Origin: an uncultured Marinomonas sp.
Lineage (GTDB): Bacteria > Pseudomonadota > Gammaproteobacteria > Pseudomonadales > Marinomonadaceae
Assembly: GCA_947493575.1 (NCBI GenBank)
Contig: CANLRQ010000031.1
Location: 1 to 34,287, forward strand
DNA: 34,287 bases
Direction of reading: 5' to 3'
The position numbers were made by a program, and so were the translations under genes. Under the pieces are notes generated by a model. That model did no database searches. It saw only the letters and a list, made by a program, of their open reading frames with translations, and was not told the origin of the DNA. This document shows, piece by piece, positions 1 to 7,354 of the stretch (its first letter is position 1; the number at the start of each line of letters is the position of its first letter).

Positions 1-180
1 GGCTGTGTTGAAAATGATTTTTGCATATCTTAGTTTAACAAATTTATAGAATTAAGTTCGAGTTATGCTGAGGTCTCAGAAAGAAATATTCAATCACATG
101 TTGTAGGTAACTACGTAATTGATTTGTTAATAATTATTTGAGGACCTTTCTTCCACAACGATTAATTCTATGTAGCCCTA

Positions 181-1266
181 TCATCCATGTGTATTAGCTA
201 ATTTGCTATTTATTGCATAAAGGATTATTTCATTACAGAAGTTGCCGTGGGAGCGTAAGTATAAGTCATAAGAAGGGTTAAAATGTAAGATCAAATCAGC
301 TATTTCCCATAAGTGCTTAGGCTTATGGTAAACGGAAATAGCAAGGTTCGGTTTTAGCGTTCTGATGCATTCCTCTGATCCAATTAATGCTTCTATTTCA
401 GCACCTTCTACATCCATTTTAATATAATTTGGTTTTATACCAAAGCATAAATCATCTATTTTTAGCACTTGTAAACGACAAGAATTTTCTGAAGATTTGA
501 TCATTGCTGAACTTTGGTCTGCCTGTAATGAAAAGGAAAGTTCGGTATTTTCTTTCCATACACCTGCGGGAATAGCTACAACACGAGTGTTTTCTAAGTC
601 GTTGTTTTTAATAAATTTTATCAGTTTTTCATAATTTTCAGGGTCTGGTTCAAAGCAAATCATTGATTCAAAATTGATGTCGTAAAGGTGGCTGATTTTT
701 CTTGTGGTTTCAAGTGTGTCGCCAGTAAAAGCCCCGCAATCTACCATTCGTAAAGGGGATTGAATTAGGTTTTTGTTTATTAATTCAGCCGGAAAGTATT
801 GGACTTGCCAATCATTTCCAACATAATTTTCAGGGCAGGGCATGGAGCGAAATTTTCTTATTCTTGTTAAGCATTCAACACTTTGATTATCAGAAAGCTT
901 ATCGGATAATTTGTTAAGTTGCTTGTGATATTTATTTTCGCTTTTTTGTAGTGTTTGCTGATACTCCTTGCTAAAAAAGGCTGAGAAAACGCTAGGAAAT
1001 TGCTTTAGGATTTCATTTAGGTTATAGCAATGACTAAATCCTAAATTTATTAAATCTGTTTTAATGTCGTTGCCTAAGCAAGATAAAGATACGAGTAAAG
1101 GTGTAGATGTAGGAGTAACCTCCTGTATCCGATATATCTTAGTTCCTTGATAGCTACCTTCATTAGAATAGAGGTCAATAAAAAATTTAACCCTATTCCC
1201 AGTTGACACTAAGGCGTCGTGTATCTTTTTGCCATTGCCGCCTGCACCATAAATTATATATTCCAT
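181..1266 (-). CDS. FkbM-family SAM-dependent methyltransferase with an N-terminal nucleotide-binding-like domain
   Basis: This 361-residue protein has two parts. Residues 1-95 start with a glycine-rich turn, GAGGNG at 7-12, like the N-terminal fold of PglD-type sugar acetyltransferases and short Rossmann proteins. Residues 170-355 are an FkbM-type methyltransferase: DCGAFTGDT (176-184) is the SAM-binding loop, FEPDPEN (205-211) is the second strand with its acidic residue, and IKMDVEGAE (282-290) is the FkbM signature. FkbM enzymes O-methylate sugars or polyketides. Beside a pseudaminic-acid locus, the natural reading is methylation of a nonulosonate or another glycan sugar, but that substrate is inferred from position only. 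It lies 30 bp after the 99-residue ORF on the same strand and probably shares its transcript. Residues 96-140 look like a helical linker rich in K, Q and N. Confidence 0.85.
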   Translation of the reverse strand: MEYIIYGAGGNGKKIHDALVSTGNRVKFFIDLYSNEGSYQGTKIYRIQEVTPTSTPLLVSLSCLGNDIKTDLINLGFSHCYNLNEILKQFPSVFSAFFSKEYQQTLQKSENKYHKQLNKLSDKLSDNQSVECLTRIRKFRSMPCPENYVGNDWQVQYFPAELINKNLIQSPLRMVDCGAFTGDTLETTRKISHLYDINFESMICFEPDPENYEKLIKFIKNNDLENTRVVAIPAGVWKENTELSFSLQADQSSAMIKSSENSCRLQVLKIDDLCFGIKPNYIKMDVEGAEIEALIGSEECIRTLKPNLAISVYHKPKHLWEIADLILHFNPSYDLYLRSHGNFCNEIILYAINSKLANTHG

Positions 1267-1296
1267 CTTATATGCTCTTTTTCTCTACGTATTTGC

Positions 1297-1596
1297 TTAT
1301 ATCGGTGAGGTGGGGCTTTCCTTTAGTGTTTTTATCAAATCACCATAAGAAAAATTAATTTTATTTGAAAAATGCTCATAAATTGCTGTTATTGCTTTGT
1401 AATCATCTGGTTCATCAAGAGTAAGTCTATAATGACTGTAACCTTCACCAGAACTGAATGTGTAAGTTGTGACTGCATTAAATTTTATCACTCCTAATGT
1501 AGCATGTTCACGATATGTAGCATGCTCACGATAAACTAGTAATGTTGCTGTTAAATGGAGGTTATCGGGTAAATCAAAAAAGTGCACAGTACTCAT
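1297..1596 (-). CDS. Hypothetical protein of up to 99 residues with a duplicated YREHAT motif
   Basis: I do not recognise this protein. It is a small soluble protein with an apparently beta-rich first half (alternating hydrophobic residues in HLTATLLVY and VIKFNAVTTYTF) and a helical second half. Residues YREHAT occur twice in tandem, encoded by two adjacent 18-bp repeats at 1499-1534. The ATG start at 1596 has its AGAGGA Shine-Dalgarno only one base away, which is too close. A GTG three codons later (1587) has about 10 bp of spacing and may be the true start. It lies just upstream of the FkbM methyltransferase gene on the same strand. The clear reading frame and nearby ribosome site support a real gene, but no function can be named. 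Confidence 0.55.
   Translation of the reverse strand: MSTVHFFDLPDNLHLTATLLVYREHATYREHATLGVIKFNAVTTYTFSSGEGYSHYRLTLDEPDDYKAITAIYEHFSNKINFSYGDLIKTLKESPTSPI
1499..1534. repeat. Tandem 18-bp direct repeat, two units
   Basis: Units at 1499-1516 and 1517-1534 match at 16 of 18 bases (GTAGCATGTTCACGATAT and GTAGCATGCTCACGATAA on the plus strand). The unit is a multiple of three, so in the minus-strand ORF it duplicates six residues, YREHAT, without breaking the frame. The mismatches mean the duplication is not brand new. Confidence 0.85.
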
Positions 1597-2079
1597 ATCC
1601 TCTTAGAGCAATCACTGTGAGAGCCTAAATTAACCATGTGCTACTACTGATTTCCTCCTTATCTAATTAATACTGTGTATGGCCAATTTCTCAATTTAGA
1701 GGGTTGTGAGTAGTTAGACATACAGATGATAAAATATCTCAGTATTTTTGTTATAACTGCGATATTTTCATGTCATTTTGATAGATATGCTAGTATGAAT
1801 TTACAATGCAGTTTTATCATGTAATGGCAGCACTACAGTTTCCAGCAAGTAAGTTGATGTTACACTTGGGTGAATTATTGCTAATACATCGAATATTGTC
1901 AATTACAACTATGATTGATAAAAATCTAGTAAACTATTGCGTTTTTGTAGATGGTTTAAGGTTAAAAACTCTTTTTAAATCAATAAAATTCATTGATTTA
2001 TCAAAGATTGTAAAAGGTTGAATGCAAATATTACTTGCGTTTAATTGTTTGGGATAATGCAACTTAGGAGGTGTAAATT
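1597..2079. other. Intergenic stretch upstream of pseI
   Basis: About 480 AT-rich bases lie between the divergent small ORF and pseI. A 71-codon plus-strand frame at 1806-2021 has no Shine-Dalgarno sequence and no recognisable protein features, so I do not call it. The only clear signal is the strong AGGAGGTG at 2066-2073 that serves the GTG start of pseI. I could not pick a convincing promoter by eye, although promoters for both directions should lie here. Confidence 0.6.
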
Positions 2080-3126
2080 GTGTTTAGCTCTGAAATTACT
2101 ATAGACGGCAGAAAAATTGGTATAGGTCACCCTGTTTATATTATCGCTGAAATGTCTGCAAATCATGGTCAAAATCTAGAACAGGCGAAAGCGTTAGTTC
2201 GTGCGGCTAAAGACGCTGGTGCCGATGCAATAAAGTTACAGACGTATCGTGCAGATACACTAACTATGAATTGTAAATTACCTCATTTTGAAGCAACCGG
2301 CCCATGGGAAGGTCAGTATTTATACGATCTTTATGAAGGGGCTTATATGCCTTGGGAATTTCATGAACCGTTGATTCAACTTGCTAATGAAATTGGTATT
2401 ACAATTTTTTCTTCTCCATTCGATGATTCTGCAGTTGATTTATTGGAGTCTTTTGATTCTCCTGCATATAAAATAGCATCTCCAGAGTTGATTGATCATG
2501 ATTTAATTAAAAAAGTGGCAACGACTAAAAAGCCAATAATCATGTCTACAGGCGGAGCTACACTTGCAGAAATTGATGAAGCAGTAAAAGTTGCTCAACA
2601 AGCTGGAGTTAAAGACCTTGCGATATTGAAATGTACAAGCAGCTATCCAGCACCTCCTGAAAGCATTAATTTAAAAACAATCCCTCATTTGGCTGATTTG
2701 TTTAAAGTGCCTATAGGGTTATCTGATCATACACTGGGTAACCATGTTCCTGTTGCTTCTGTCGCCATGGGAGCAACAATTATAGAGAAACATTTTGTAA
2801 TGAGCAAAGCTGATGAAACAGCGGATAGTTTTTTCTCTATGACTCCTAATGAACTTGAAGACTTGGTTAAAGGGGTTAGACAAGTAGAATTAGCGGTGGG
2901 GAGTATTAATTTTCCAACTGAATCAAGTAAAGCAAGGCGCTGCTTATTTGCCATTAAAGATATTGCGATTGGTGAGGTGTTTAATATCGATAATGTTGCG
3001 AATCTTAGACCCGGTGTTGGAGAACTTATGCCAAAGGATCTAGAGTTCATAATCGGTAGAATCGCAACGCAAGAGATAAAACGAGGAATGCCTTTAAGTT
3101 GGCAGTACGTTGGAGCAACAAAATGA
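2080..3126 (+). CDS. pseI: Pseudaminic acid synthase
   Basis: PseI condenses 2,4-diacetamido-2,4,6-trideoxy-L-altrose with phosphoenolpyruvate to make pseudaminic acid, the last step before CMP activation. It acts in the cytoplasm. The 348 residues match the usual length of the NeuB/SpsE/PseI family: a TIM barrel up to about residue 275, with EMSANHGQN (24-32), KLQTY (52-56) and GLSDHT, then a C-terminal antifreeze-like SAF domain at about 285-345. EMSANH rather than the EIGxNH of sialic acid synthases favours PseI over NeuB. The start is GTG, chosen because AGGAGGTG lies eight bases upstream. pseB, pseC and pseG lie in the same window, which supports the pathway call. It is separated from the ACP gene by about 700 bp of apparently non-coding DNA. 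Confidence 0.93.
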   Translation: MFSSEITIDGRKIGIGHPVYIIAEMSANHGQNLEQAKALVRAAKDAGADAIKLQTYRADTLTMNCKLPHFEATGPWEGQYLYDLYEGAYMPWEFHEPLIQLANEIGITIFSSPFDDSAVDLLESFDSPAYKIASPELIDHDLIKKVATTKKPIIMSTGGATLAEIDEAVKVAQQAGVKDLAILKCTSSYPAPPESINLKTIPHLADLFKVPIGLSDHTLGNHVPVASVAMGATIIEKHFVMSKADETADSFFSMTPNELEDLVKGVRQVELAVGSINFPTESSKARRCLFAIKDIAIGEVFNIDNVANLRPGVGELMPKDLEFIIGRIATQEIKRGMPLSWQYVGATK

Positions 3127-3832
3127 GTTGTTTTATCTAGGGAACTGGTTACTTCGGTGCATGTTTTTATATGATATTAATGAAAACGAAGCATGTTTGC
3201 GTCTGTTTTTGATTGAAATACCACTGTTATTTTACTGGTGAACTTGAATAGAGAACAAGTACAAGGACGTTTTAGGTTGCTTGGTTGGGAAAATGGCTGA
3301 GTTTGAGAGTGTCCTTTTTATGAGTGGTTTTGTTGGCTAGAGAGAAAAAGTTGAATATTTACTTGATGGTATACCTTTCTGTACATAATTAGTTTTATTG
3401 AGCATAGTGCATGCATTAAGAACTATGTTAGGGTATTTGAAAGCTTTCGCCAAGGTAAAAACGAAAAGGTTTAAGCAGCTGAACCTCTTTTTTAAATGCT
3501 TCTTTCGTGCATCAACAAGCGTATTGATTTGCTTAGTAAGCTCTAGTAATATCACATAAATCTTACGGATGGTGCTCTTTTGTGAATGTTCTTTGTATCT
3601 GCATAATGCATTGAATATAAAAGTATATAGAAAGAGCTAGAAAAATAATTCTTGAAGGTGTTAGATATTTTGCCCATATTAAATACTCAACACTATTTAT
3701 AATAAGTTTAAATACTTATTATCAGAACTGCCTCAAACTATTAACCCATTGCAGCCGAATCGTAATATGTACTTACGAGCTCATTAATATTTGAGGCTAA
3801 GTGCCATATTTCATTTACAGGGGCTCTAATCC
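3127..3832. other. Long intergenic gap between pseI and the acyl carrier protein gene
   Basis: This 706-base stretch has no gene I can support. A 72-codon minus-strand frame at 3337-3555 starts with GTG and resembles nothing I know. There are no long inverted repeats or clear transposase remnants. The size of the gap inside an otherwise tight locus suggests a decayed gene, a promoter region or an unrecognised RNA, but nothing in the bases decides between them. The last bases hold AGGGG (3819-3823), the ribosome site of the ACP gene. Confidence 0.6.
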
Positions 3833-4075
3833 ATGAAAAATCAGCTTATTAGTTTTTTGTACGAATTTATATCTGAAAGGGGTTGTACTGTAAATAGTGA
3901 TCATATGCTTAGCCTTTCTTTTAAAAATGATGTCGTATTAGATTCATTTGAAACATTAACACTTGTGATGCAAATTGAATTAACTTTTGGAATAAAAATT
4001 GAGTTACACGAGTTACTTGATCCAAAAACGGACAATATTGGTGAATTTATTAAGATGGTCATAGCGAAACAATAA
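3833..4075 (+). CDS. Small acyl carrier protein-like protein
   Basis: This 80-residue acidic helical protein has the size and pattern of a phosphopantetheine carrier. The likely attachment site is Ser38 in VVLDSFETLTLVMQIE (35-50). The DSF stands where carrier proteins have DSL, and it is followed by the usual amphipathic helix II ending in FGIKIELHEL. It is far from fatty-acid genes and sits two bases before pseG and upstream of an AMP-forming ligase, so a dedicated role in this glycan locus is likely. It would hold an activated acyl or aminoacyl group that the ligase loads and an acyltransferase removes. No phosphopantetheinyl transferase gene is present in the window, so a housekeeping one would have to modify it. 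Confidence 0.8.
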   Translation: MKNQLISFLYEFISERGCTVNSDHMLSLSFKNDVVLDSFETLTLVMQIELTFGIKIELHELLDPKTDNIGEFIKMVIAKQ

Positions 4076-4077
4076 TT

Positions 4078-5661
4078 ATGTTTGCAATACGTATCACCAA
4101 TCAACAAGACTTGGGCCTTGGCCATTTAATGCGTATGAAAAATTTGGCTGTTGCTTTAAAGAATCAGCAGCAAAATGTACATATAATTCTTGATGACAAC
4201 AGCCGTCTTTGCCAAACCTTGTTTTCAGACTTTCTTATCATAGATGTTATCAATTATGATGATTATCAGGCTGATGCCTACTCGACAGTCAATTATTTAC
4301 AACGCAATCAACTTTCTCACTTGATCATAGACAGTTATACCTTAGGAATTGAATATGAACAGCTGATAAAACAATTTGGTCTTTTATTAACGGTTATTGA
4401 TGATAATGAACGCCCGCATGACTGTGACTTTTTAATTGATTATAGATGGGTGGGGAAAAAGACAAAAAGCCGTTATAAAGGGAAAGTTTCAGATGAATGT
4501 CTACGTTTATTAGGTCCTAATTATTGTATTCTGAGTCCTGAATATCAAACTGTAATGGAAGATTTTGATAAAGAATCTGAAGTTACTGTCCTGTTATCGT
4601 TAGGGGGGGGGGGAGATTTACAGATTCTTCAGAAGATATTTTCTAACTTAAAAAATGAGACTAAAAAAAATATCCAATTTAAAATTGTGATAGGGCCATA
4701 TGCAACGAACAAAGAAGCTATTTATGCTATTTCTGAAGAATATAAGAATGTTTATATTGTAGAAAATGTGATTTGTTTAAAAGAACATTATGATAAAGCC
4801 TCACTTTTTATCGGTGCTCTTGGTACATCTCTTTACGAATGTGTGGCAACTAAAACTCCCTCTATTACTTTTGCTATCGAAAAAAATCAAAATAATGATG
4901 TCAACGTATTAGAGTGGTTGGGGCATTACTTACACCTTAATGAAATTACAGAAGATGTCTTACCACAGCTTAGTAAGTTGATTGACATGGCTCTTTGCCA
5001 ATTACCTAGACTCAATGCGCTAATAGCGACTAAAAGAGTATCCATTGATGGTAGAGGGGCTGAGCGAATAGCTAGAGTATTAATTGATCGTAAGATTGAG
5101 GATGATGGCTTTAATTCTAAAAGTTTAGACTCTCAAAATACATGGAAACTTACAGATGAAGTGACGATAAAAGCAGCAAACGATACTCATATAAATAGTT
5201 ATTTGGCAGCGAGAAACCTTCCTAGTAATAGTGAAAGAATGACAGTGCAAAATAATATTCAGCCTTGGGATCACTACCTGTGGTGGTTTAGACAGTCACG
5301 CTCTAACTTTGTACTGACAGAACGTAAAGGTGAGATTGAGAGTCGTCGTTTGTATATTTGGCACAAGTTGTCTGTAGAAGGTTATTTATATGGAGGGTGG
5401 TTTGTTTGCGACAAAGATGTTTCATTACCTCTTGCTATGCTTGCCTTAAAGTGGCAGCTTGAATTTTGTAAAAACACTCAGCCTAATGCGATTTGGCTTG
5501 CTGTAATTCATAAAGACAATAAATTTGTTAATTTGTTAAATCAATATATGGGGTTTACGGAAACTGCGAGAGATTCTCAAGAGTATAAAATAACTCAAAA
5601 GTTATTTCCTTTGGCCGATGAGCAGTTTAATTTTGTTATGTGGGATCCAAATGCACAGTAA
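4078..5661 (+). CDS. pseG: PseG UDP-sugar hydrolase fused to a GNAT-type N-acyltransferase domain
   Basis: PseG removes UDP from UDP-2,4-diacetamido-2,4,6-trideoxy-beta-L-altropyranose, giving the substrate of PseI. Residues 1-335 fit PseG: a GT-B-like fold with the GLGHLMRM motif (13-20, His16), a glycine-rich loop at 175-180, and LGTSLYECVATKTPSITF in the nucleotide-binding half. Residues about 355-527 form a second domain with GNAT features, including RNLPSNSERM, WDHYLWWFRQSRSNF (like the helix after the substrate loop of PseH) and AVIHKDNKFVNLLNQYMGF, which matches the last conserved GNAT segment. PseH acylates the 4-amino group in this pathway, so the fusion probably supplies hydrolase and acyltransferase together. 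An 11-G run at 4603-4613 lies within codons 176-179. The gene is two bases after the ACP gene and overlaps the ligase gene by 11 bp. Confidence 0.88.
   Translation: MFAIRITNQQDLGLGHLMRMKNLAVALKNQQQNVHIILDDNSRLCQTLFSDFLIIDVINYDDYQADAYSTVNYLQRNQLSHLIIDSYTLGIEYEQLIKQFGLLLTVIDDNERPHDCDFLIDYRWVGKKTKSRYKGKVSDECLRLLGPNYCILSPEYQTVMEDFDKESEVTVLLSLGGGGDLQILQKIFSNLKNETKKNIQFKIVIGPYATNKEAIYAISEEYKNVYIVENVICLKEHYDKASLFIGALGTSLYECVATKTPSITFAIEKNQNNDVNVLEWLGHYLHLNEITEDVLPQLSKLIDMALCQLPRLNALIATKRVSIDGRGAERIARVLIDRKIEDDGFNSKSLDSQNTWKLTDEVTIKAANDTHINSYLAARNLPSNSERMTVQNNIQPWDHYLWWFRQSRSNFVLTERKGEIESRRLYIWHKLSVEGYLYGGWFVCDKDVSLPLAMLALKWQLEFCKNTQPNAIWLAVIHKDNKFVNLLNQYMGFTETARDSQEYKITQKLFPLADEQFNFVMWDPNAQ
4603..4613 (+). 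repeat. Run of 11 G inside pseG
   Basis: The tract encodes most of four glycines (176-179). Losing one G leads to TAA after about 16 codons, and gaining one G leads to a different TAA at a similar distance. As written, the full frame is open. G tracts of this length slip readily during replication and are the classic phase-variation switch in Campylobacter surface-sugar loci. A sequencing error in the run length is also possible. Confidence 0.9.
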
Positions 5662-7174
5662 AAACATTTATCAATTGGTAAAAATTCATTCTGAGACTCA
5701 GCCTGATAAGGTCGCTTGCACGTACCAAAACTTACAAATCAATTATCAATTACTCATTAGTAATGTGGATGCTTTAGCTAATGGCCTGACTCAGTTTGGT
5801 GTTAAGAAGGGTGATAAGGTAGCCCTATTTTGTCCGAATAATCTTGAATTTGCTTATTGTTTATTGGCTGCGGCTAAATTAGGTGTTGCTCTTGCTCCTC
5901 TGCCCCTGACCTTGAAAGGAGAAGCTTTAGCCGCAGCATTGAAAACAGCTGATTGTGTTTATGCCATTGCTTGGTCTAGTGTCGCTAAGAAATTAATTGA
6001 GCGTGCTTTATTGTCTGATGCAAACGTGATATCAGTTGGTGGAGAGGTCAAAGGTGTTACGAATCTACATACTCTGATGTCTACTTATAATCAGGAATAT
6101 GAACTTCCTGAGATAAGTATTGATTTACCTTATATTCTTACAATGACATCAGGTTCTACAGGGCAACCGAAACCAATAGTGTTTACTCAAGCCACTAAAC
6201 TCTCCCGAGCATTTGATTCAACGGTTGCGTATTATCTATTAGATCACTGTGATGTCGTATTGGTATCAACCCCTCTGTACCATTCACTTGCTCAACGCTC
6301 TTTATTAATGCCGTTAATACTGGGGGCGAGTGTCGTTATTTTGCCTAAGTTCTCCGTCAATACTTGGGTTGATGCCGTAAGCATTCATAAAGTGAGCTTC
6401 TTGTTTGCTGTTTCAAGTCAGTTAAAGGCTTTGATTCCAGAGCTTGAAAAAACACAGTTAGCAAGTTTAAATTGTGTCGTTTCATCATCTGCAACTCTTG
6501 AAAGTGATGATAAAAAGCGATTAGTAACCGCTTTAAATTGTCGATTTCACGAATGTTATGGAACATCAGAGATGGGTGTAATCAGTGACTTTGATATCAC
6601 TCAACCTGGAGTACCAATTGGCAGTGTAGGAAAGCCGTTACCAAACTTGAGTGTAAAAATATGCGATGCTGGTCGTACTGAGCTACCTACAGGAAGTATT
6701 GGAGAAATTGCTTGTAACTCATCTACTGCATTTGCTCAATATTATAACTTACCAGAGAAAACCGCGCAGAGTTATGATGATGAAGGTTACTTCTTTACAG
6801 GTGATCTTGGTTACTTGGATGGCAATGGTTATCTCTATTATGTTGGTCGAACAAAAGAGGTTATTAAATCAGGAGGGATCACTGTTTATCCGAGCGATAT
6901 AGAATTAGTAACAAATTCTTTATCTTGGATTTCTGAGTGTGCTGCCGTAGGCATGAATGATGATAAGTTTGGCGAAGTTATTTTATTGTCTTTCACGTGC
7001 AATGAGGATGCTCCTGTTGATGTGAAAAGACACTTACAAATGTACTTGTTAAATGAGCTGACAGATTATCAGCAACCCCAGAGCTTATTTCAAATGAATG
7101 GGCTGCCTAAAACTGAGATGGGTAAAATTCATAAACCCAGTATAAAGCAAGCGTATTTAGACAGTAAAAAATAG
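5651..7174 (+). CDS. AMP-forming acyl/aminoacyl ligase (ANL superfamily)
   Basis: ANL enzymes activate a carboxylic acid with ATP to an acyl-AMP and transfer it to a thiol, either CoA or a carrier protein. With the chosen start the protein has 507 residues and all the core motifs: TSGSTGQPK (166-174, phosphate loop), YGTSEMG (303-309), TGDLG (383-387), GRTKEVIKSGG (399-409, hinge) and KTEMGK near the end with the catalytic lysine at about 492. I chose ATG 5651 over an ATG 33 bp upstream because GGGA lies five bases before it, the upstream start has no ribosome site, and the extra 11 residues look unlike the family. It overlaps pseG by 11 bp, so the two are translationally coupled. The ACP two genes upstream is the likely thiol partner. 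The substrate cannot be read from the sequence. Confidence 0.88.
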   Translation: MHSKNIYQLVKIHSETQPDKVACTYQNLQINYQLLISNVDALANGLTQFGVKKGDKVALFCPNNLEFAYCLLAAAKLGVALAPLPLTLKGEALAAALKTADCVYAIAWSSVAKKLIERALLSDANVISVGGEVKGVTNLHTLMSTYNQEYELPEISIDLPYILTMTSGSTGQPKPIVFTQATKLSRAFDSTVAYYLLDHCDVVLVSTPLYHSLAQRSLLMPLILGASVVILPKFSVNTWVDAVSIHKVSFLFAVSSQLKALIPELEKTQLASLNCVVSSSATLESDDKKRLVTALNCRFHECYGTSEMGVISDFDITQPGVPIGSVGKPLPNLSVKICDAGRTELPTGSIGEIACNSSTAFAQYYNLPEKTAQSYDDEGYFFTGDLGYLDGNGYLYYVGRTKEVIKSGGITVYPSDIELVTNSLSWISECAAVGMNDDKFGEVILLSFTCNEDAPVDVKRHLQMYLLNELTDYQQPQSLFQMNGLPKTEMGKIHKPSIKQAYLDSKK

Positions 7175-7176
7175 AA

Positions 7177-7277
7177 TATACTCTATAATTCTTCCATATA
7201 AATTCAATGAATTGAGAGCTTTCAGACATTATTGGCTATAATTGGAACGTCTTTAAAGCTACGTTCTATAGAGTATA
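7177..7277. other. Convergent junction with a spaced 11-bp inverted repeat
   Basis: TATACTCTATA (7177-7187) and TATAGAGTATA (7267-7277) are perfect inverted copies. Just inside the right arm a smaller hairpin forms from GAACGT (7245-7250) and ACGTTC (7261-7266), around the palindrome CTTTAAAG. The site sits where the two pse blocks converge, so a transcription-end structure is plausible, but there is no clean T run. Confidence 0.45.
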
Positions 7278-7354
7278 GTTTAATGAGAGATTCGATTTTA
7301 ATTTTGAACTTTAAAAAGACTCTATAAATTGTAATTTACTGACTGTATATATTG

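Noticed and set aside
1..180. Possible insertion-sequence end or decayed MITE at the left edge (GGCTGTGTTGAAAA, a GAGGTCTCAG and a TTGAGGACCTTT)
   Set aside because: The matches to repeat ends are short and not arranged as a pair; outside sequence would be needed.
1499..1534. CRISPR array
   Set aside because: There are only two 18-bp units with no spacers, inside a coding frame.
1806..2021. 71-codon plus-strand frame upstream of pseI
   Set aside because: It has no Shine-Dalgarno sequence and no familiar residues, and the DNA is AT-rich and probably promoter sequence.
3337..3555. 72-codon minus-strand frame in the pseI-ACP gap
   Set aside because: It begins with GTG, has no ribosome site and resembles no family; chance opening is likely.
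7177..7277. Phage or IS attachment site formed by the TATACTCTATA inverted pair
   Set aside because: The DNA is AT-rich, the arms are 79 bp apart, and no integrase or direct target repeat is seen; transcription end is simpler.
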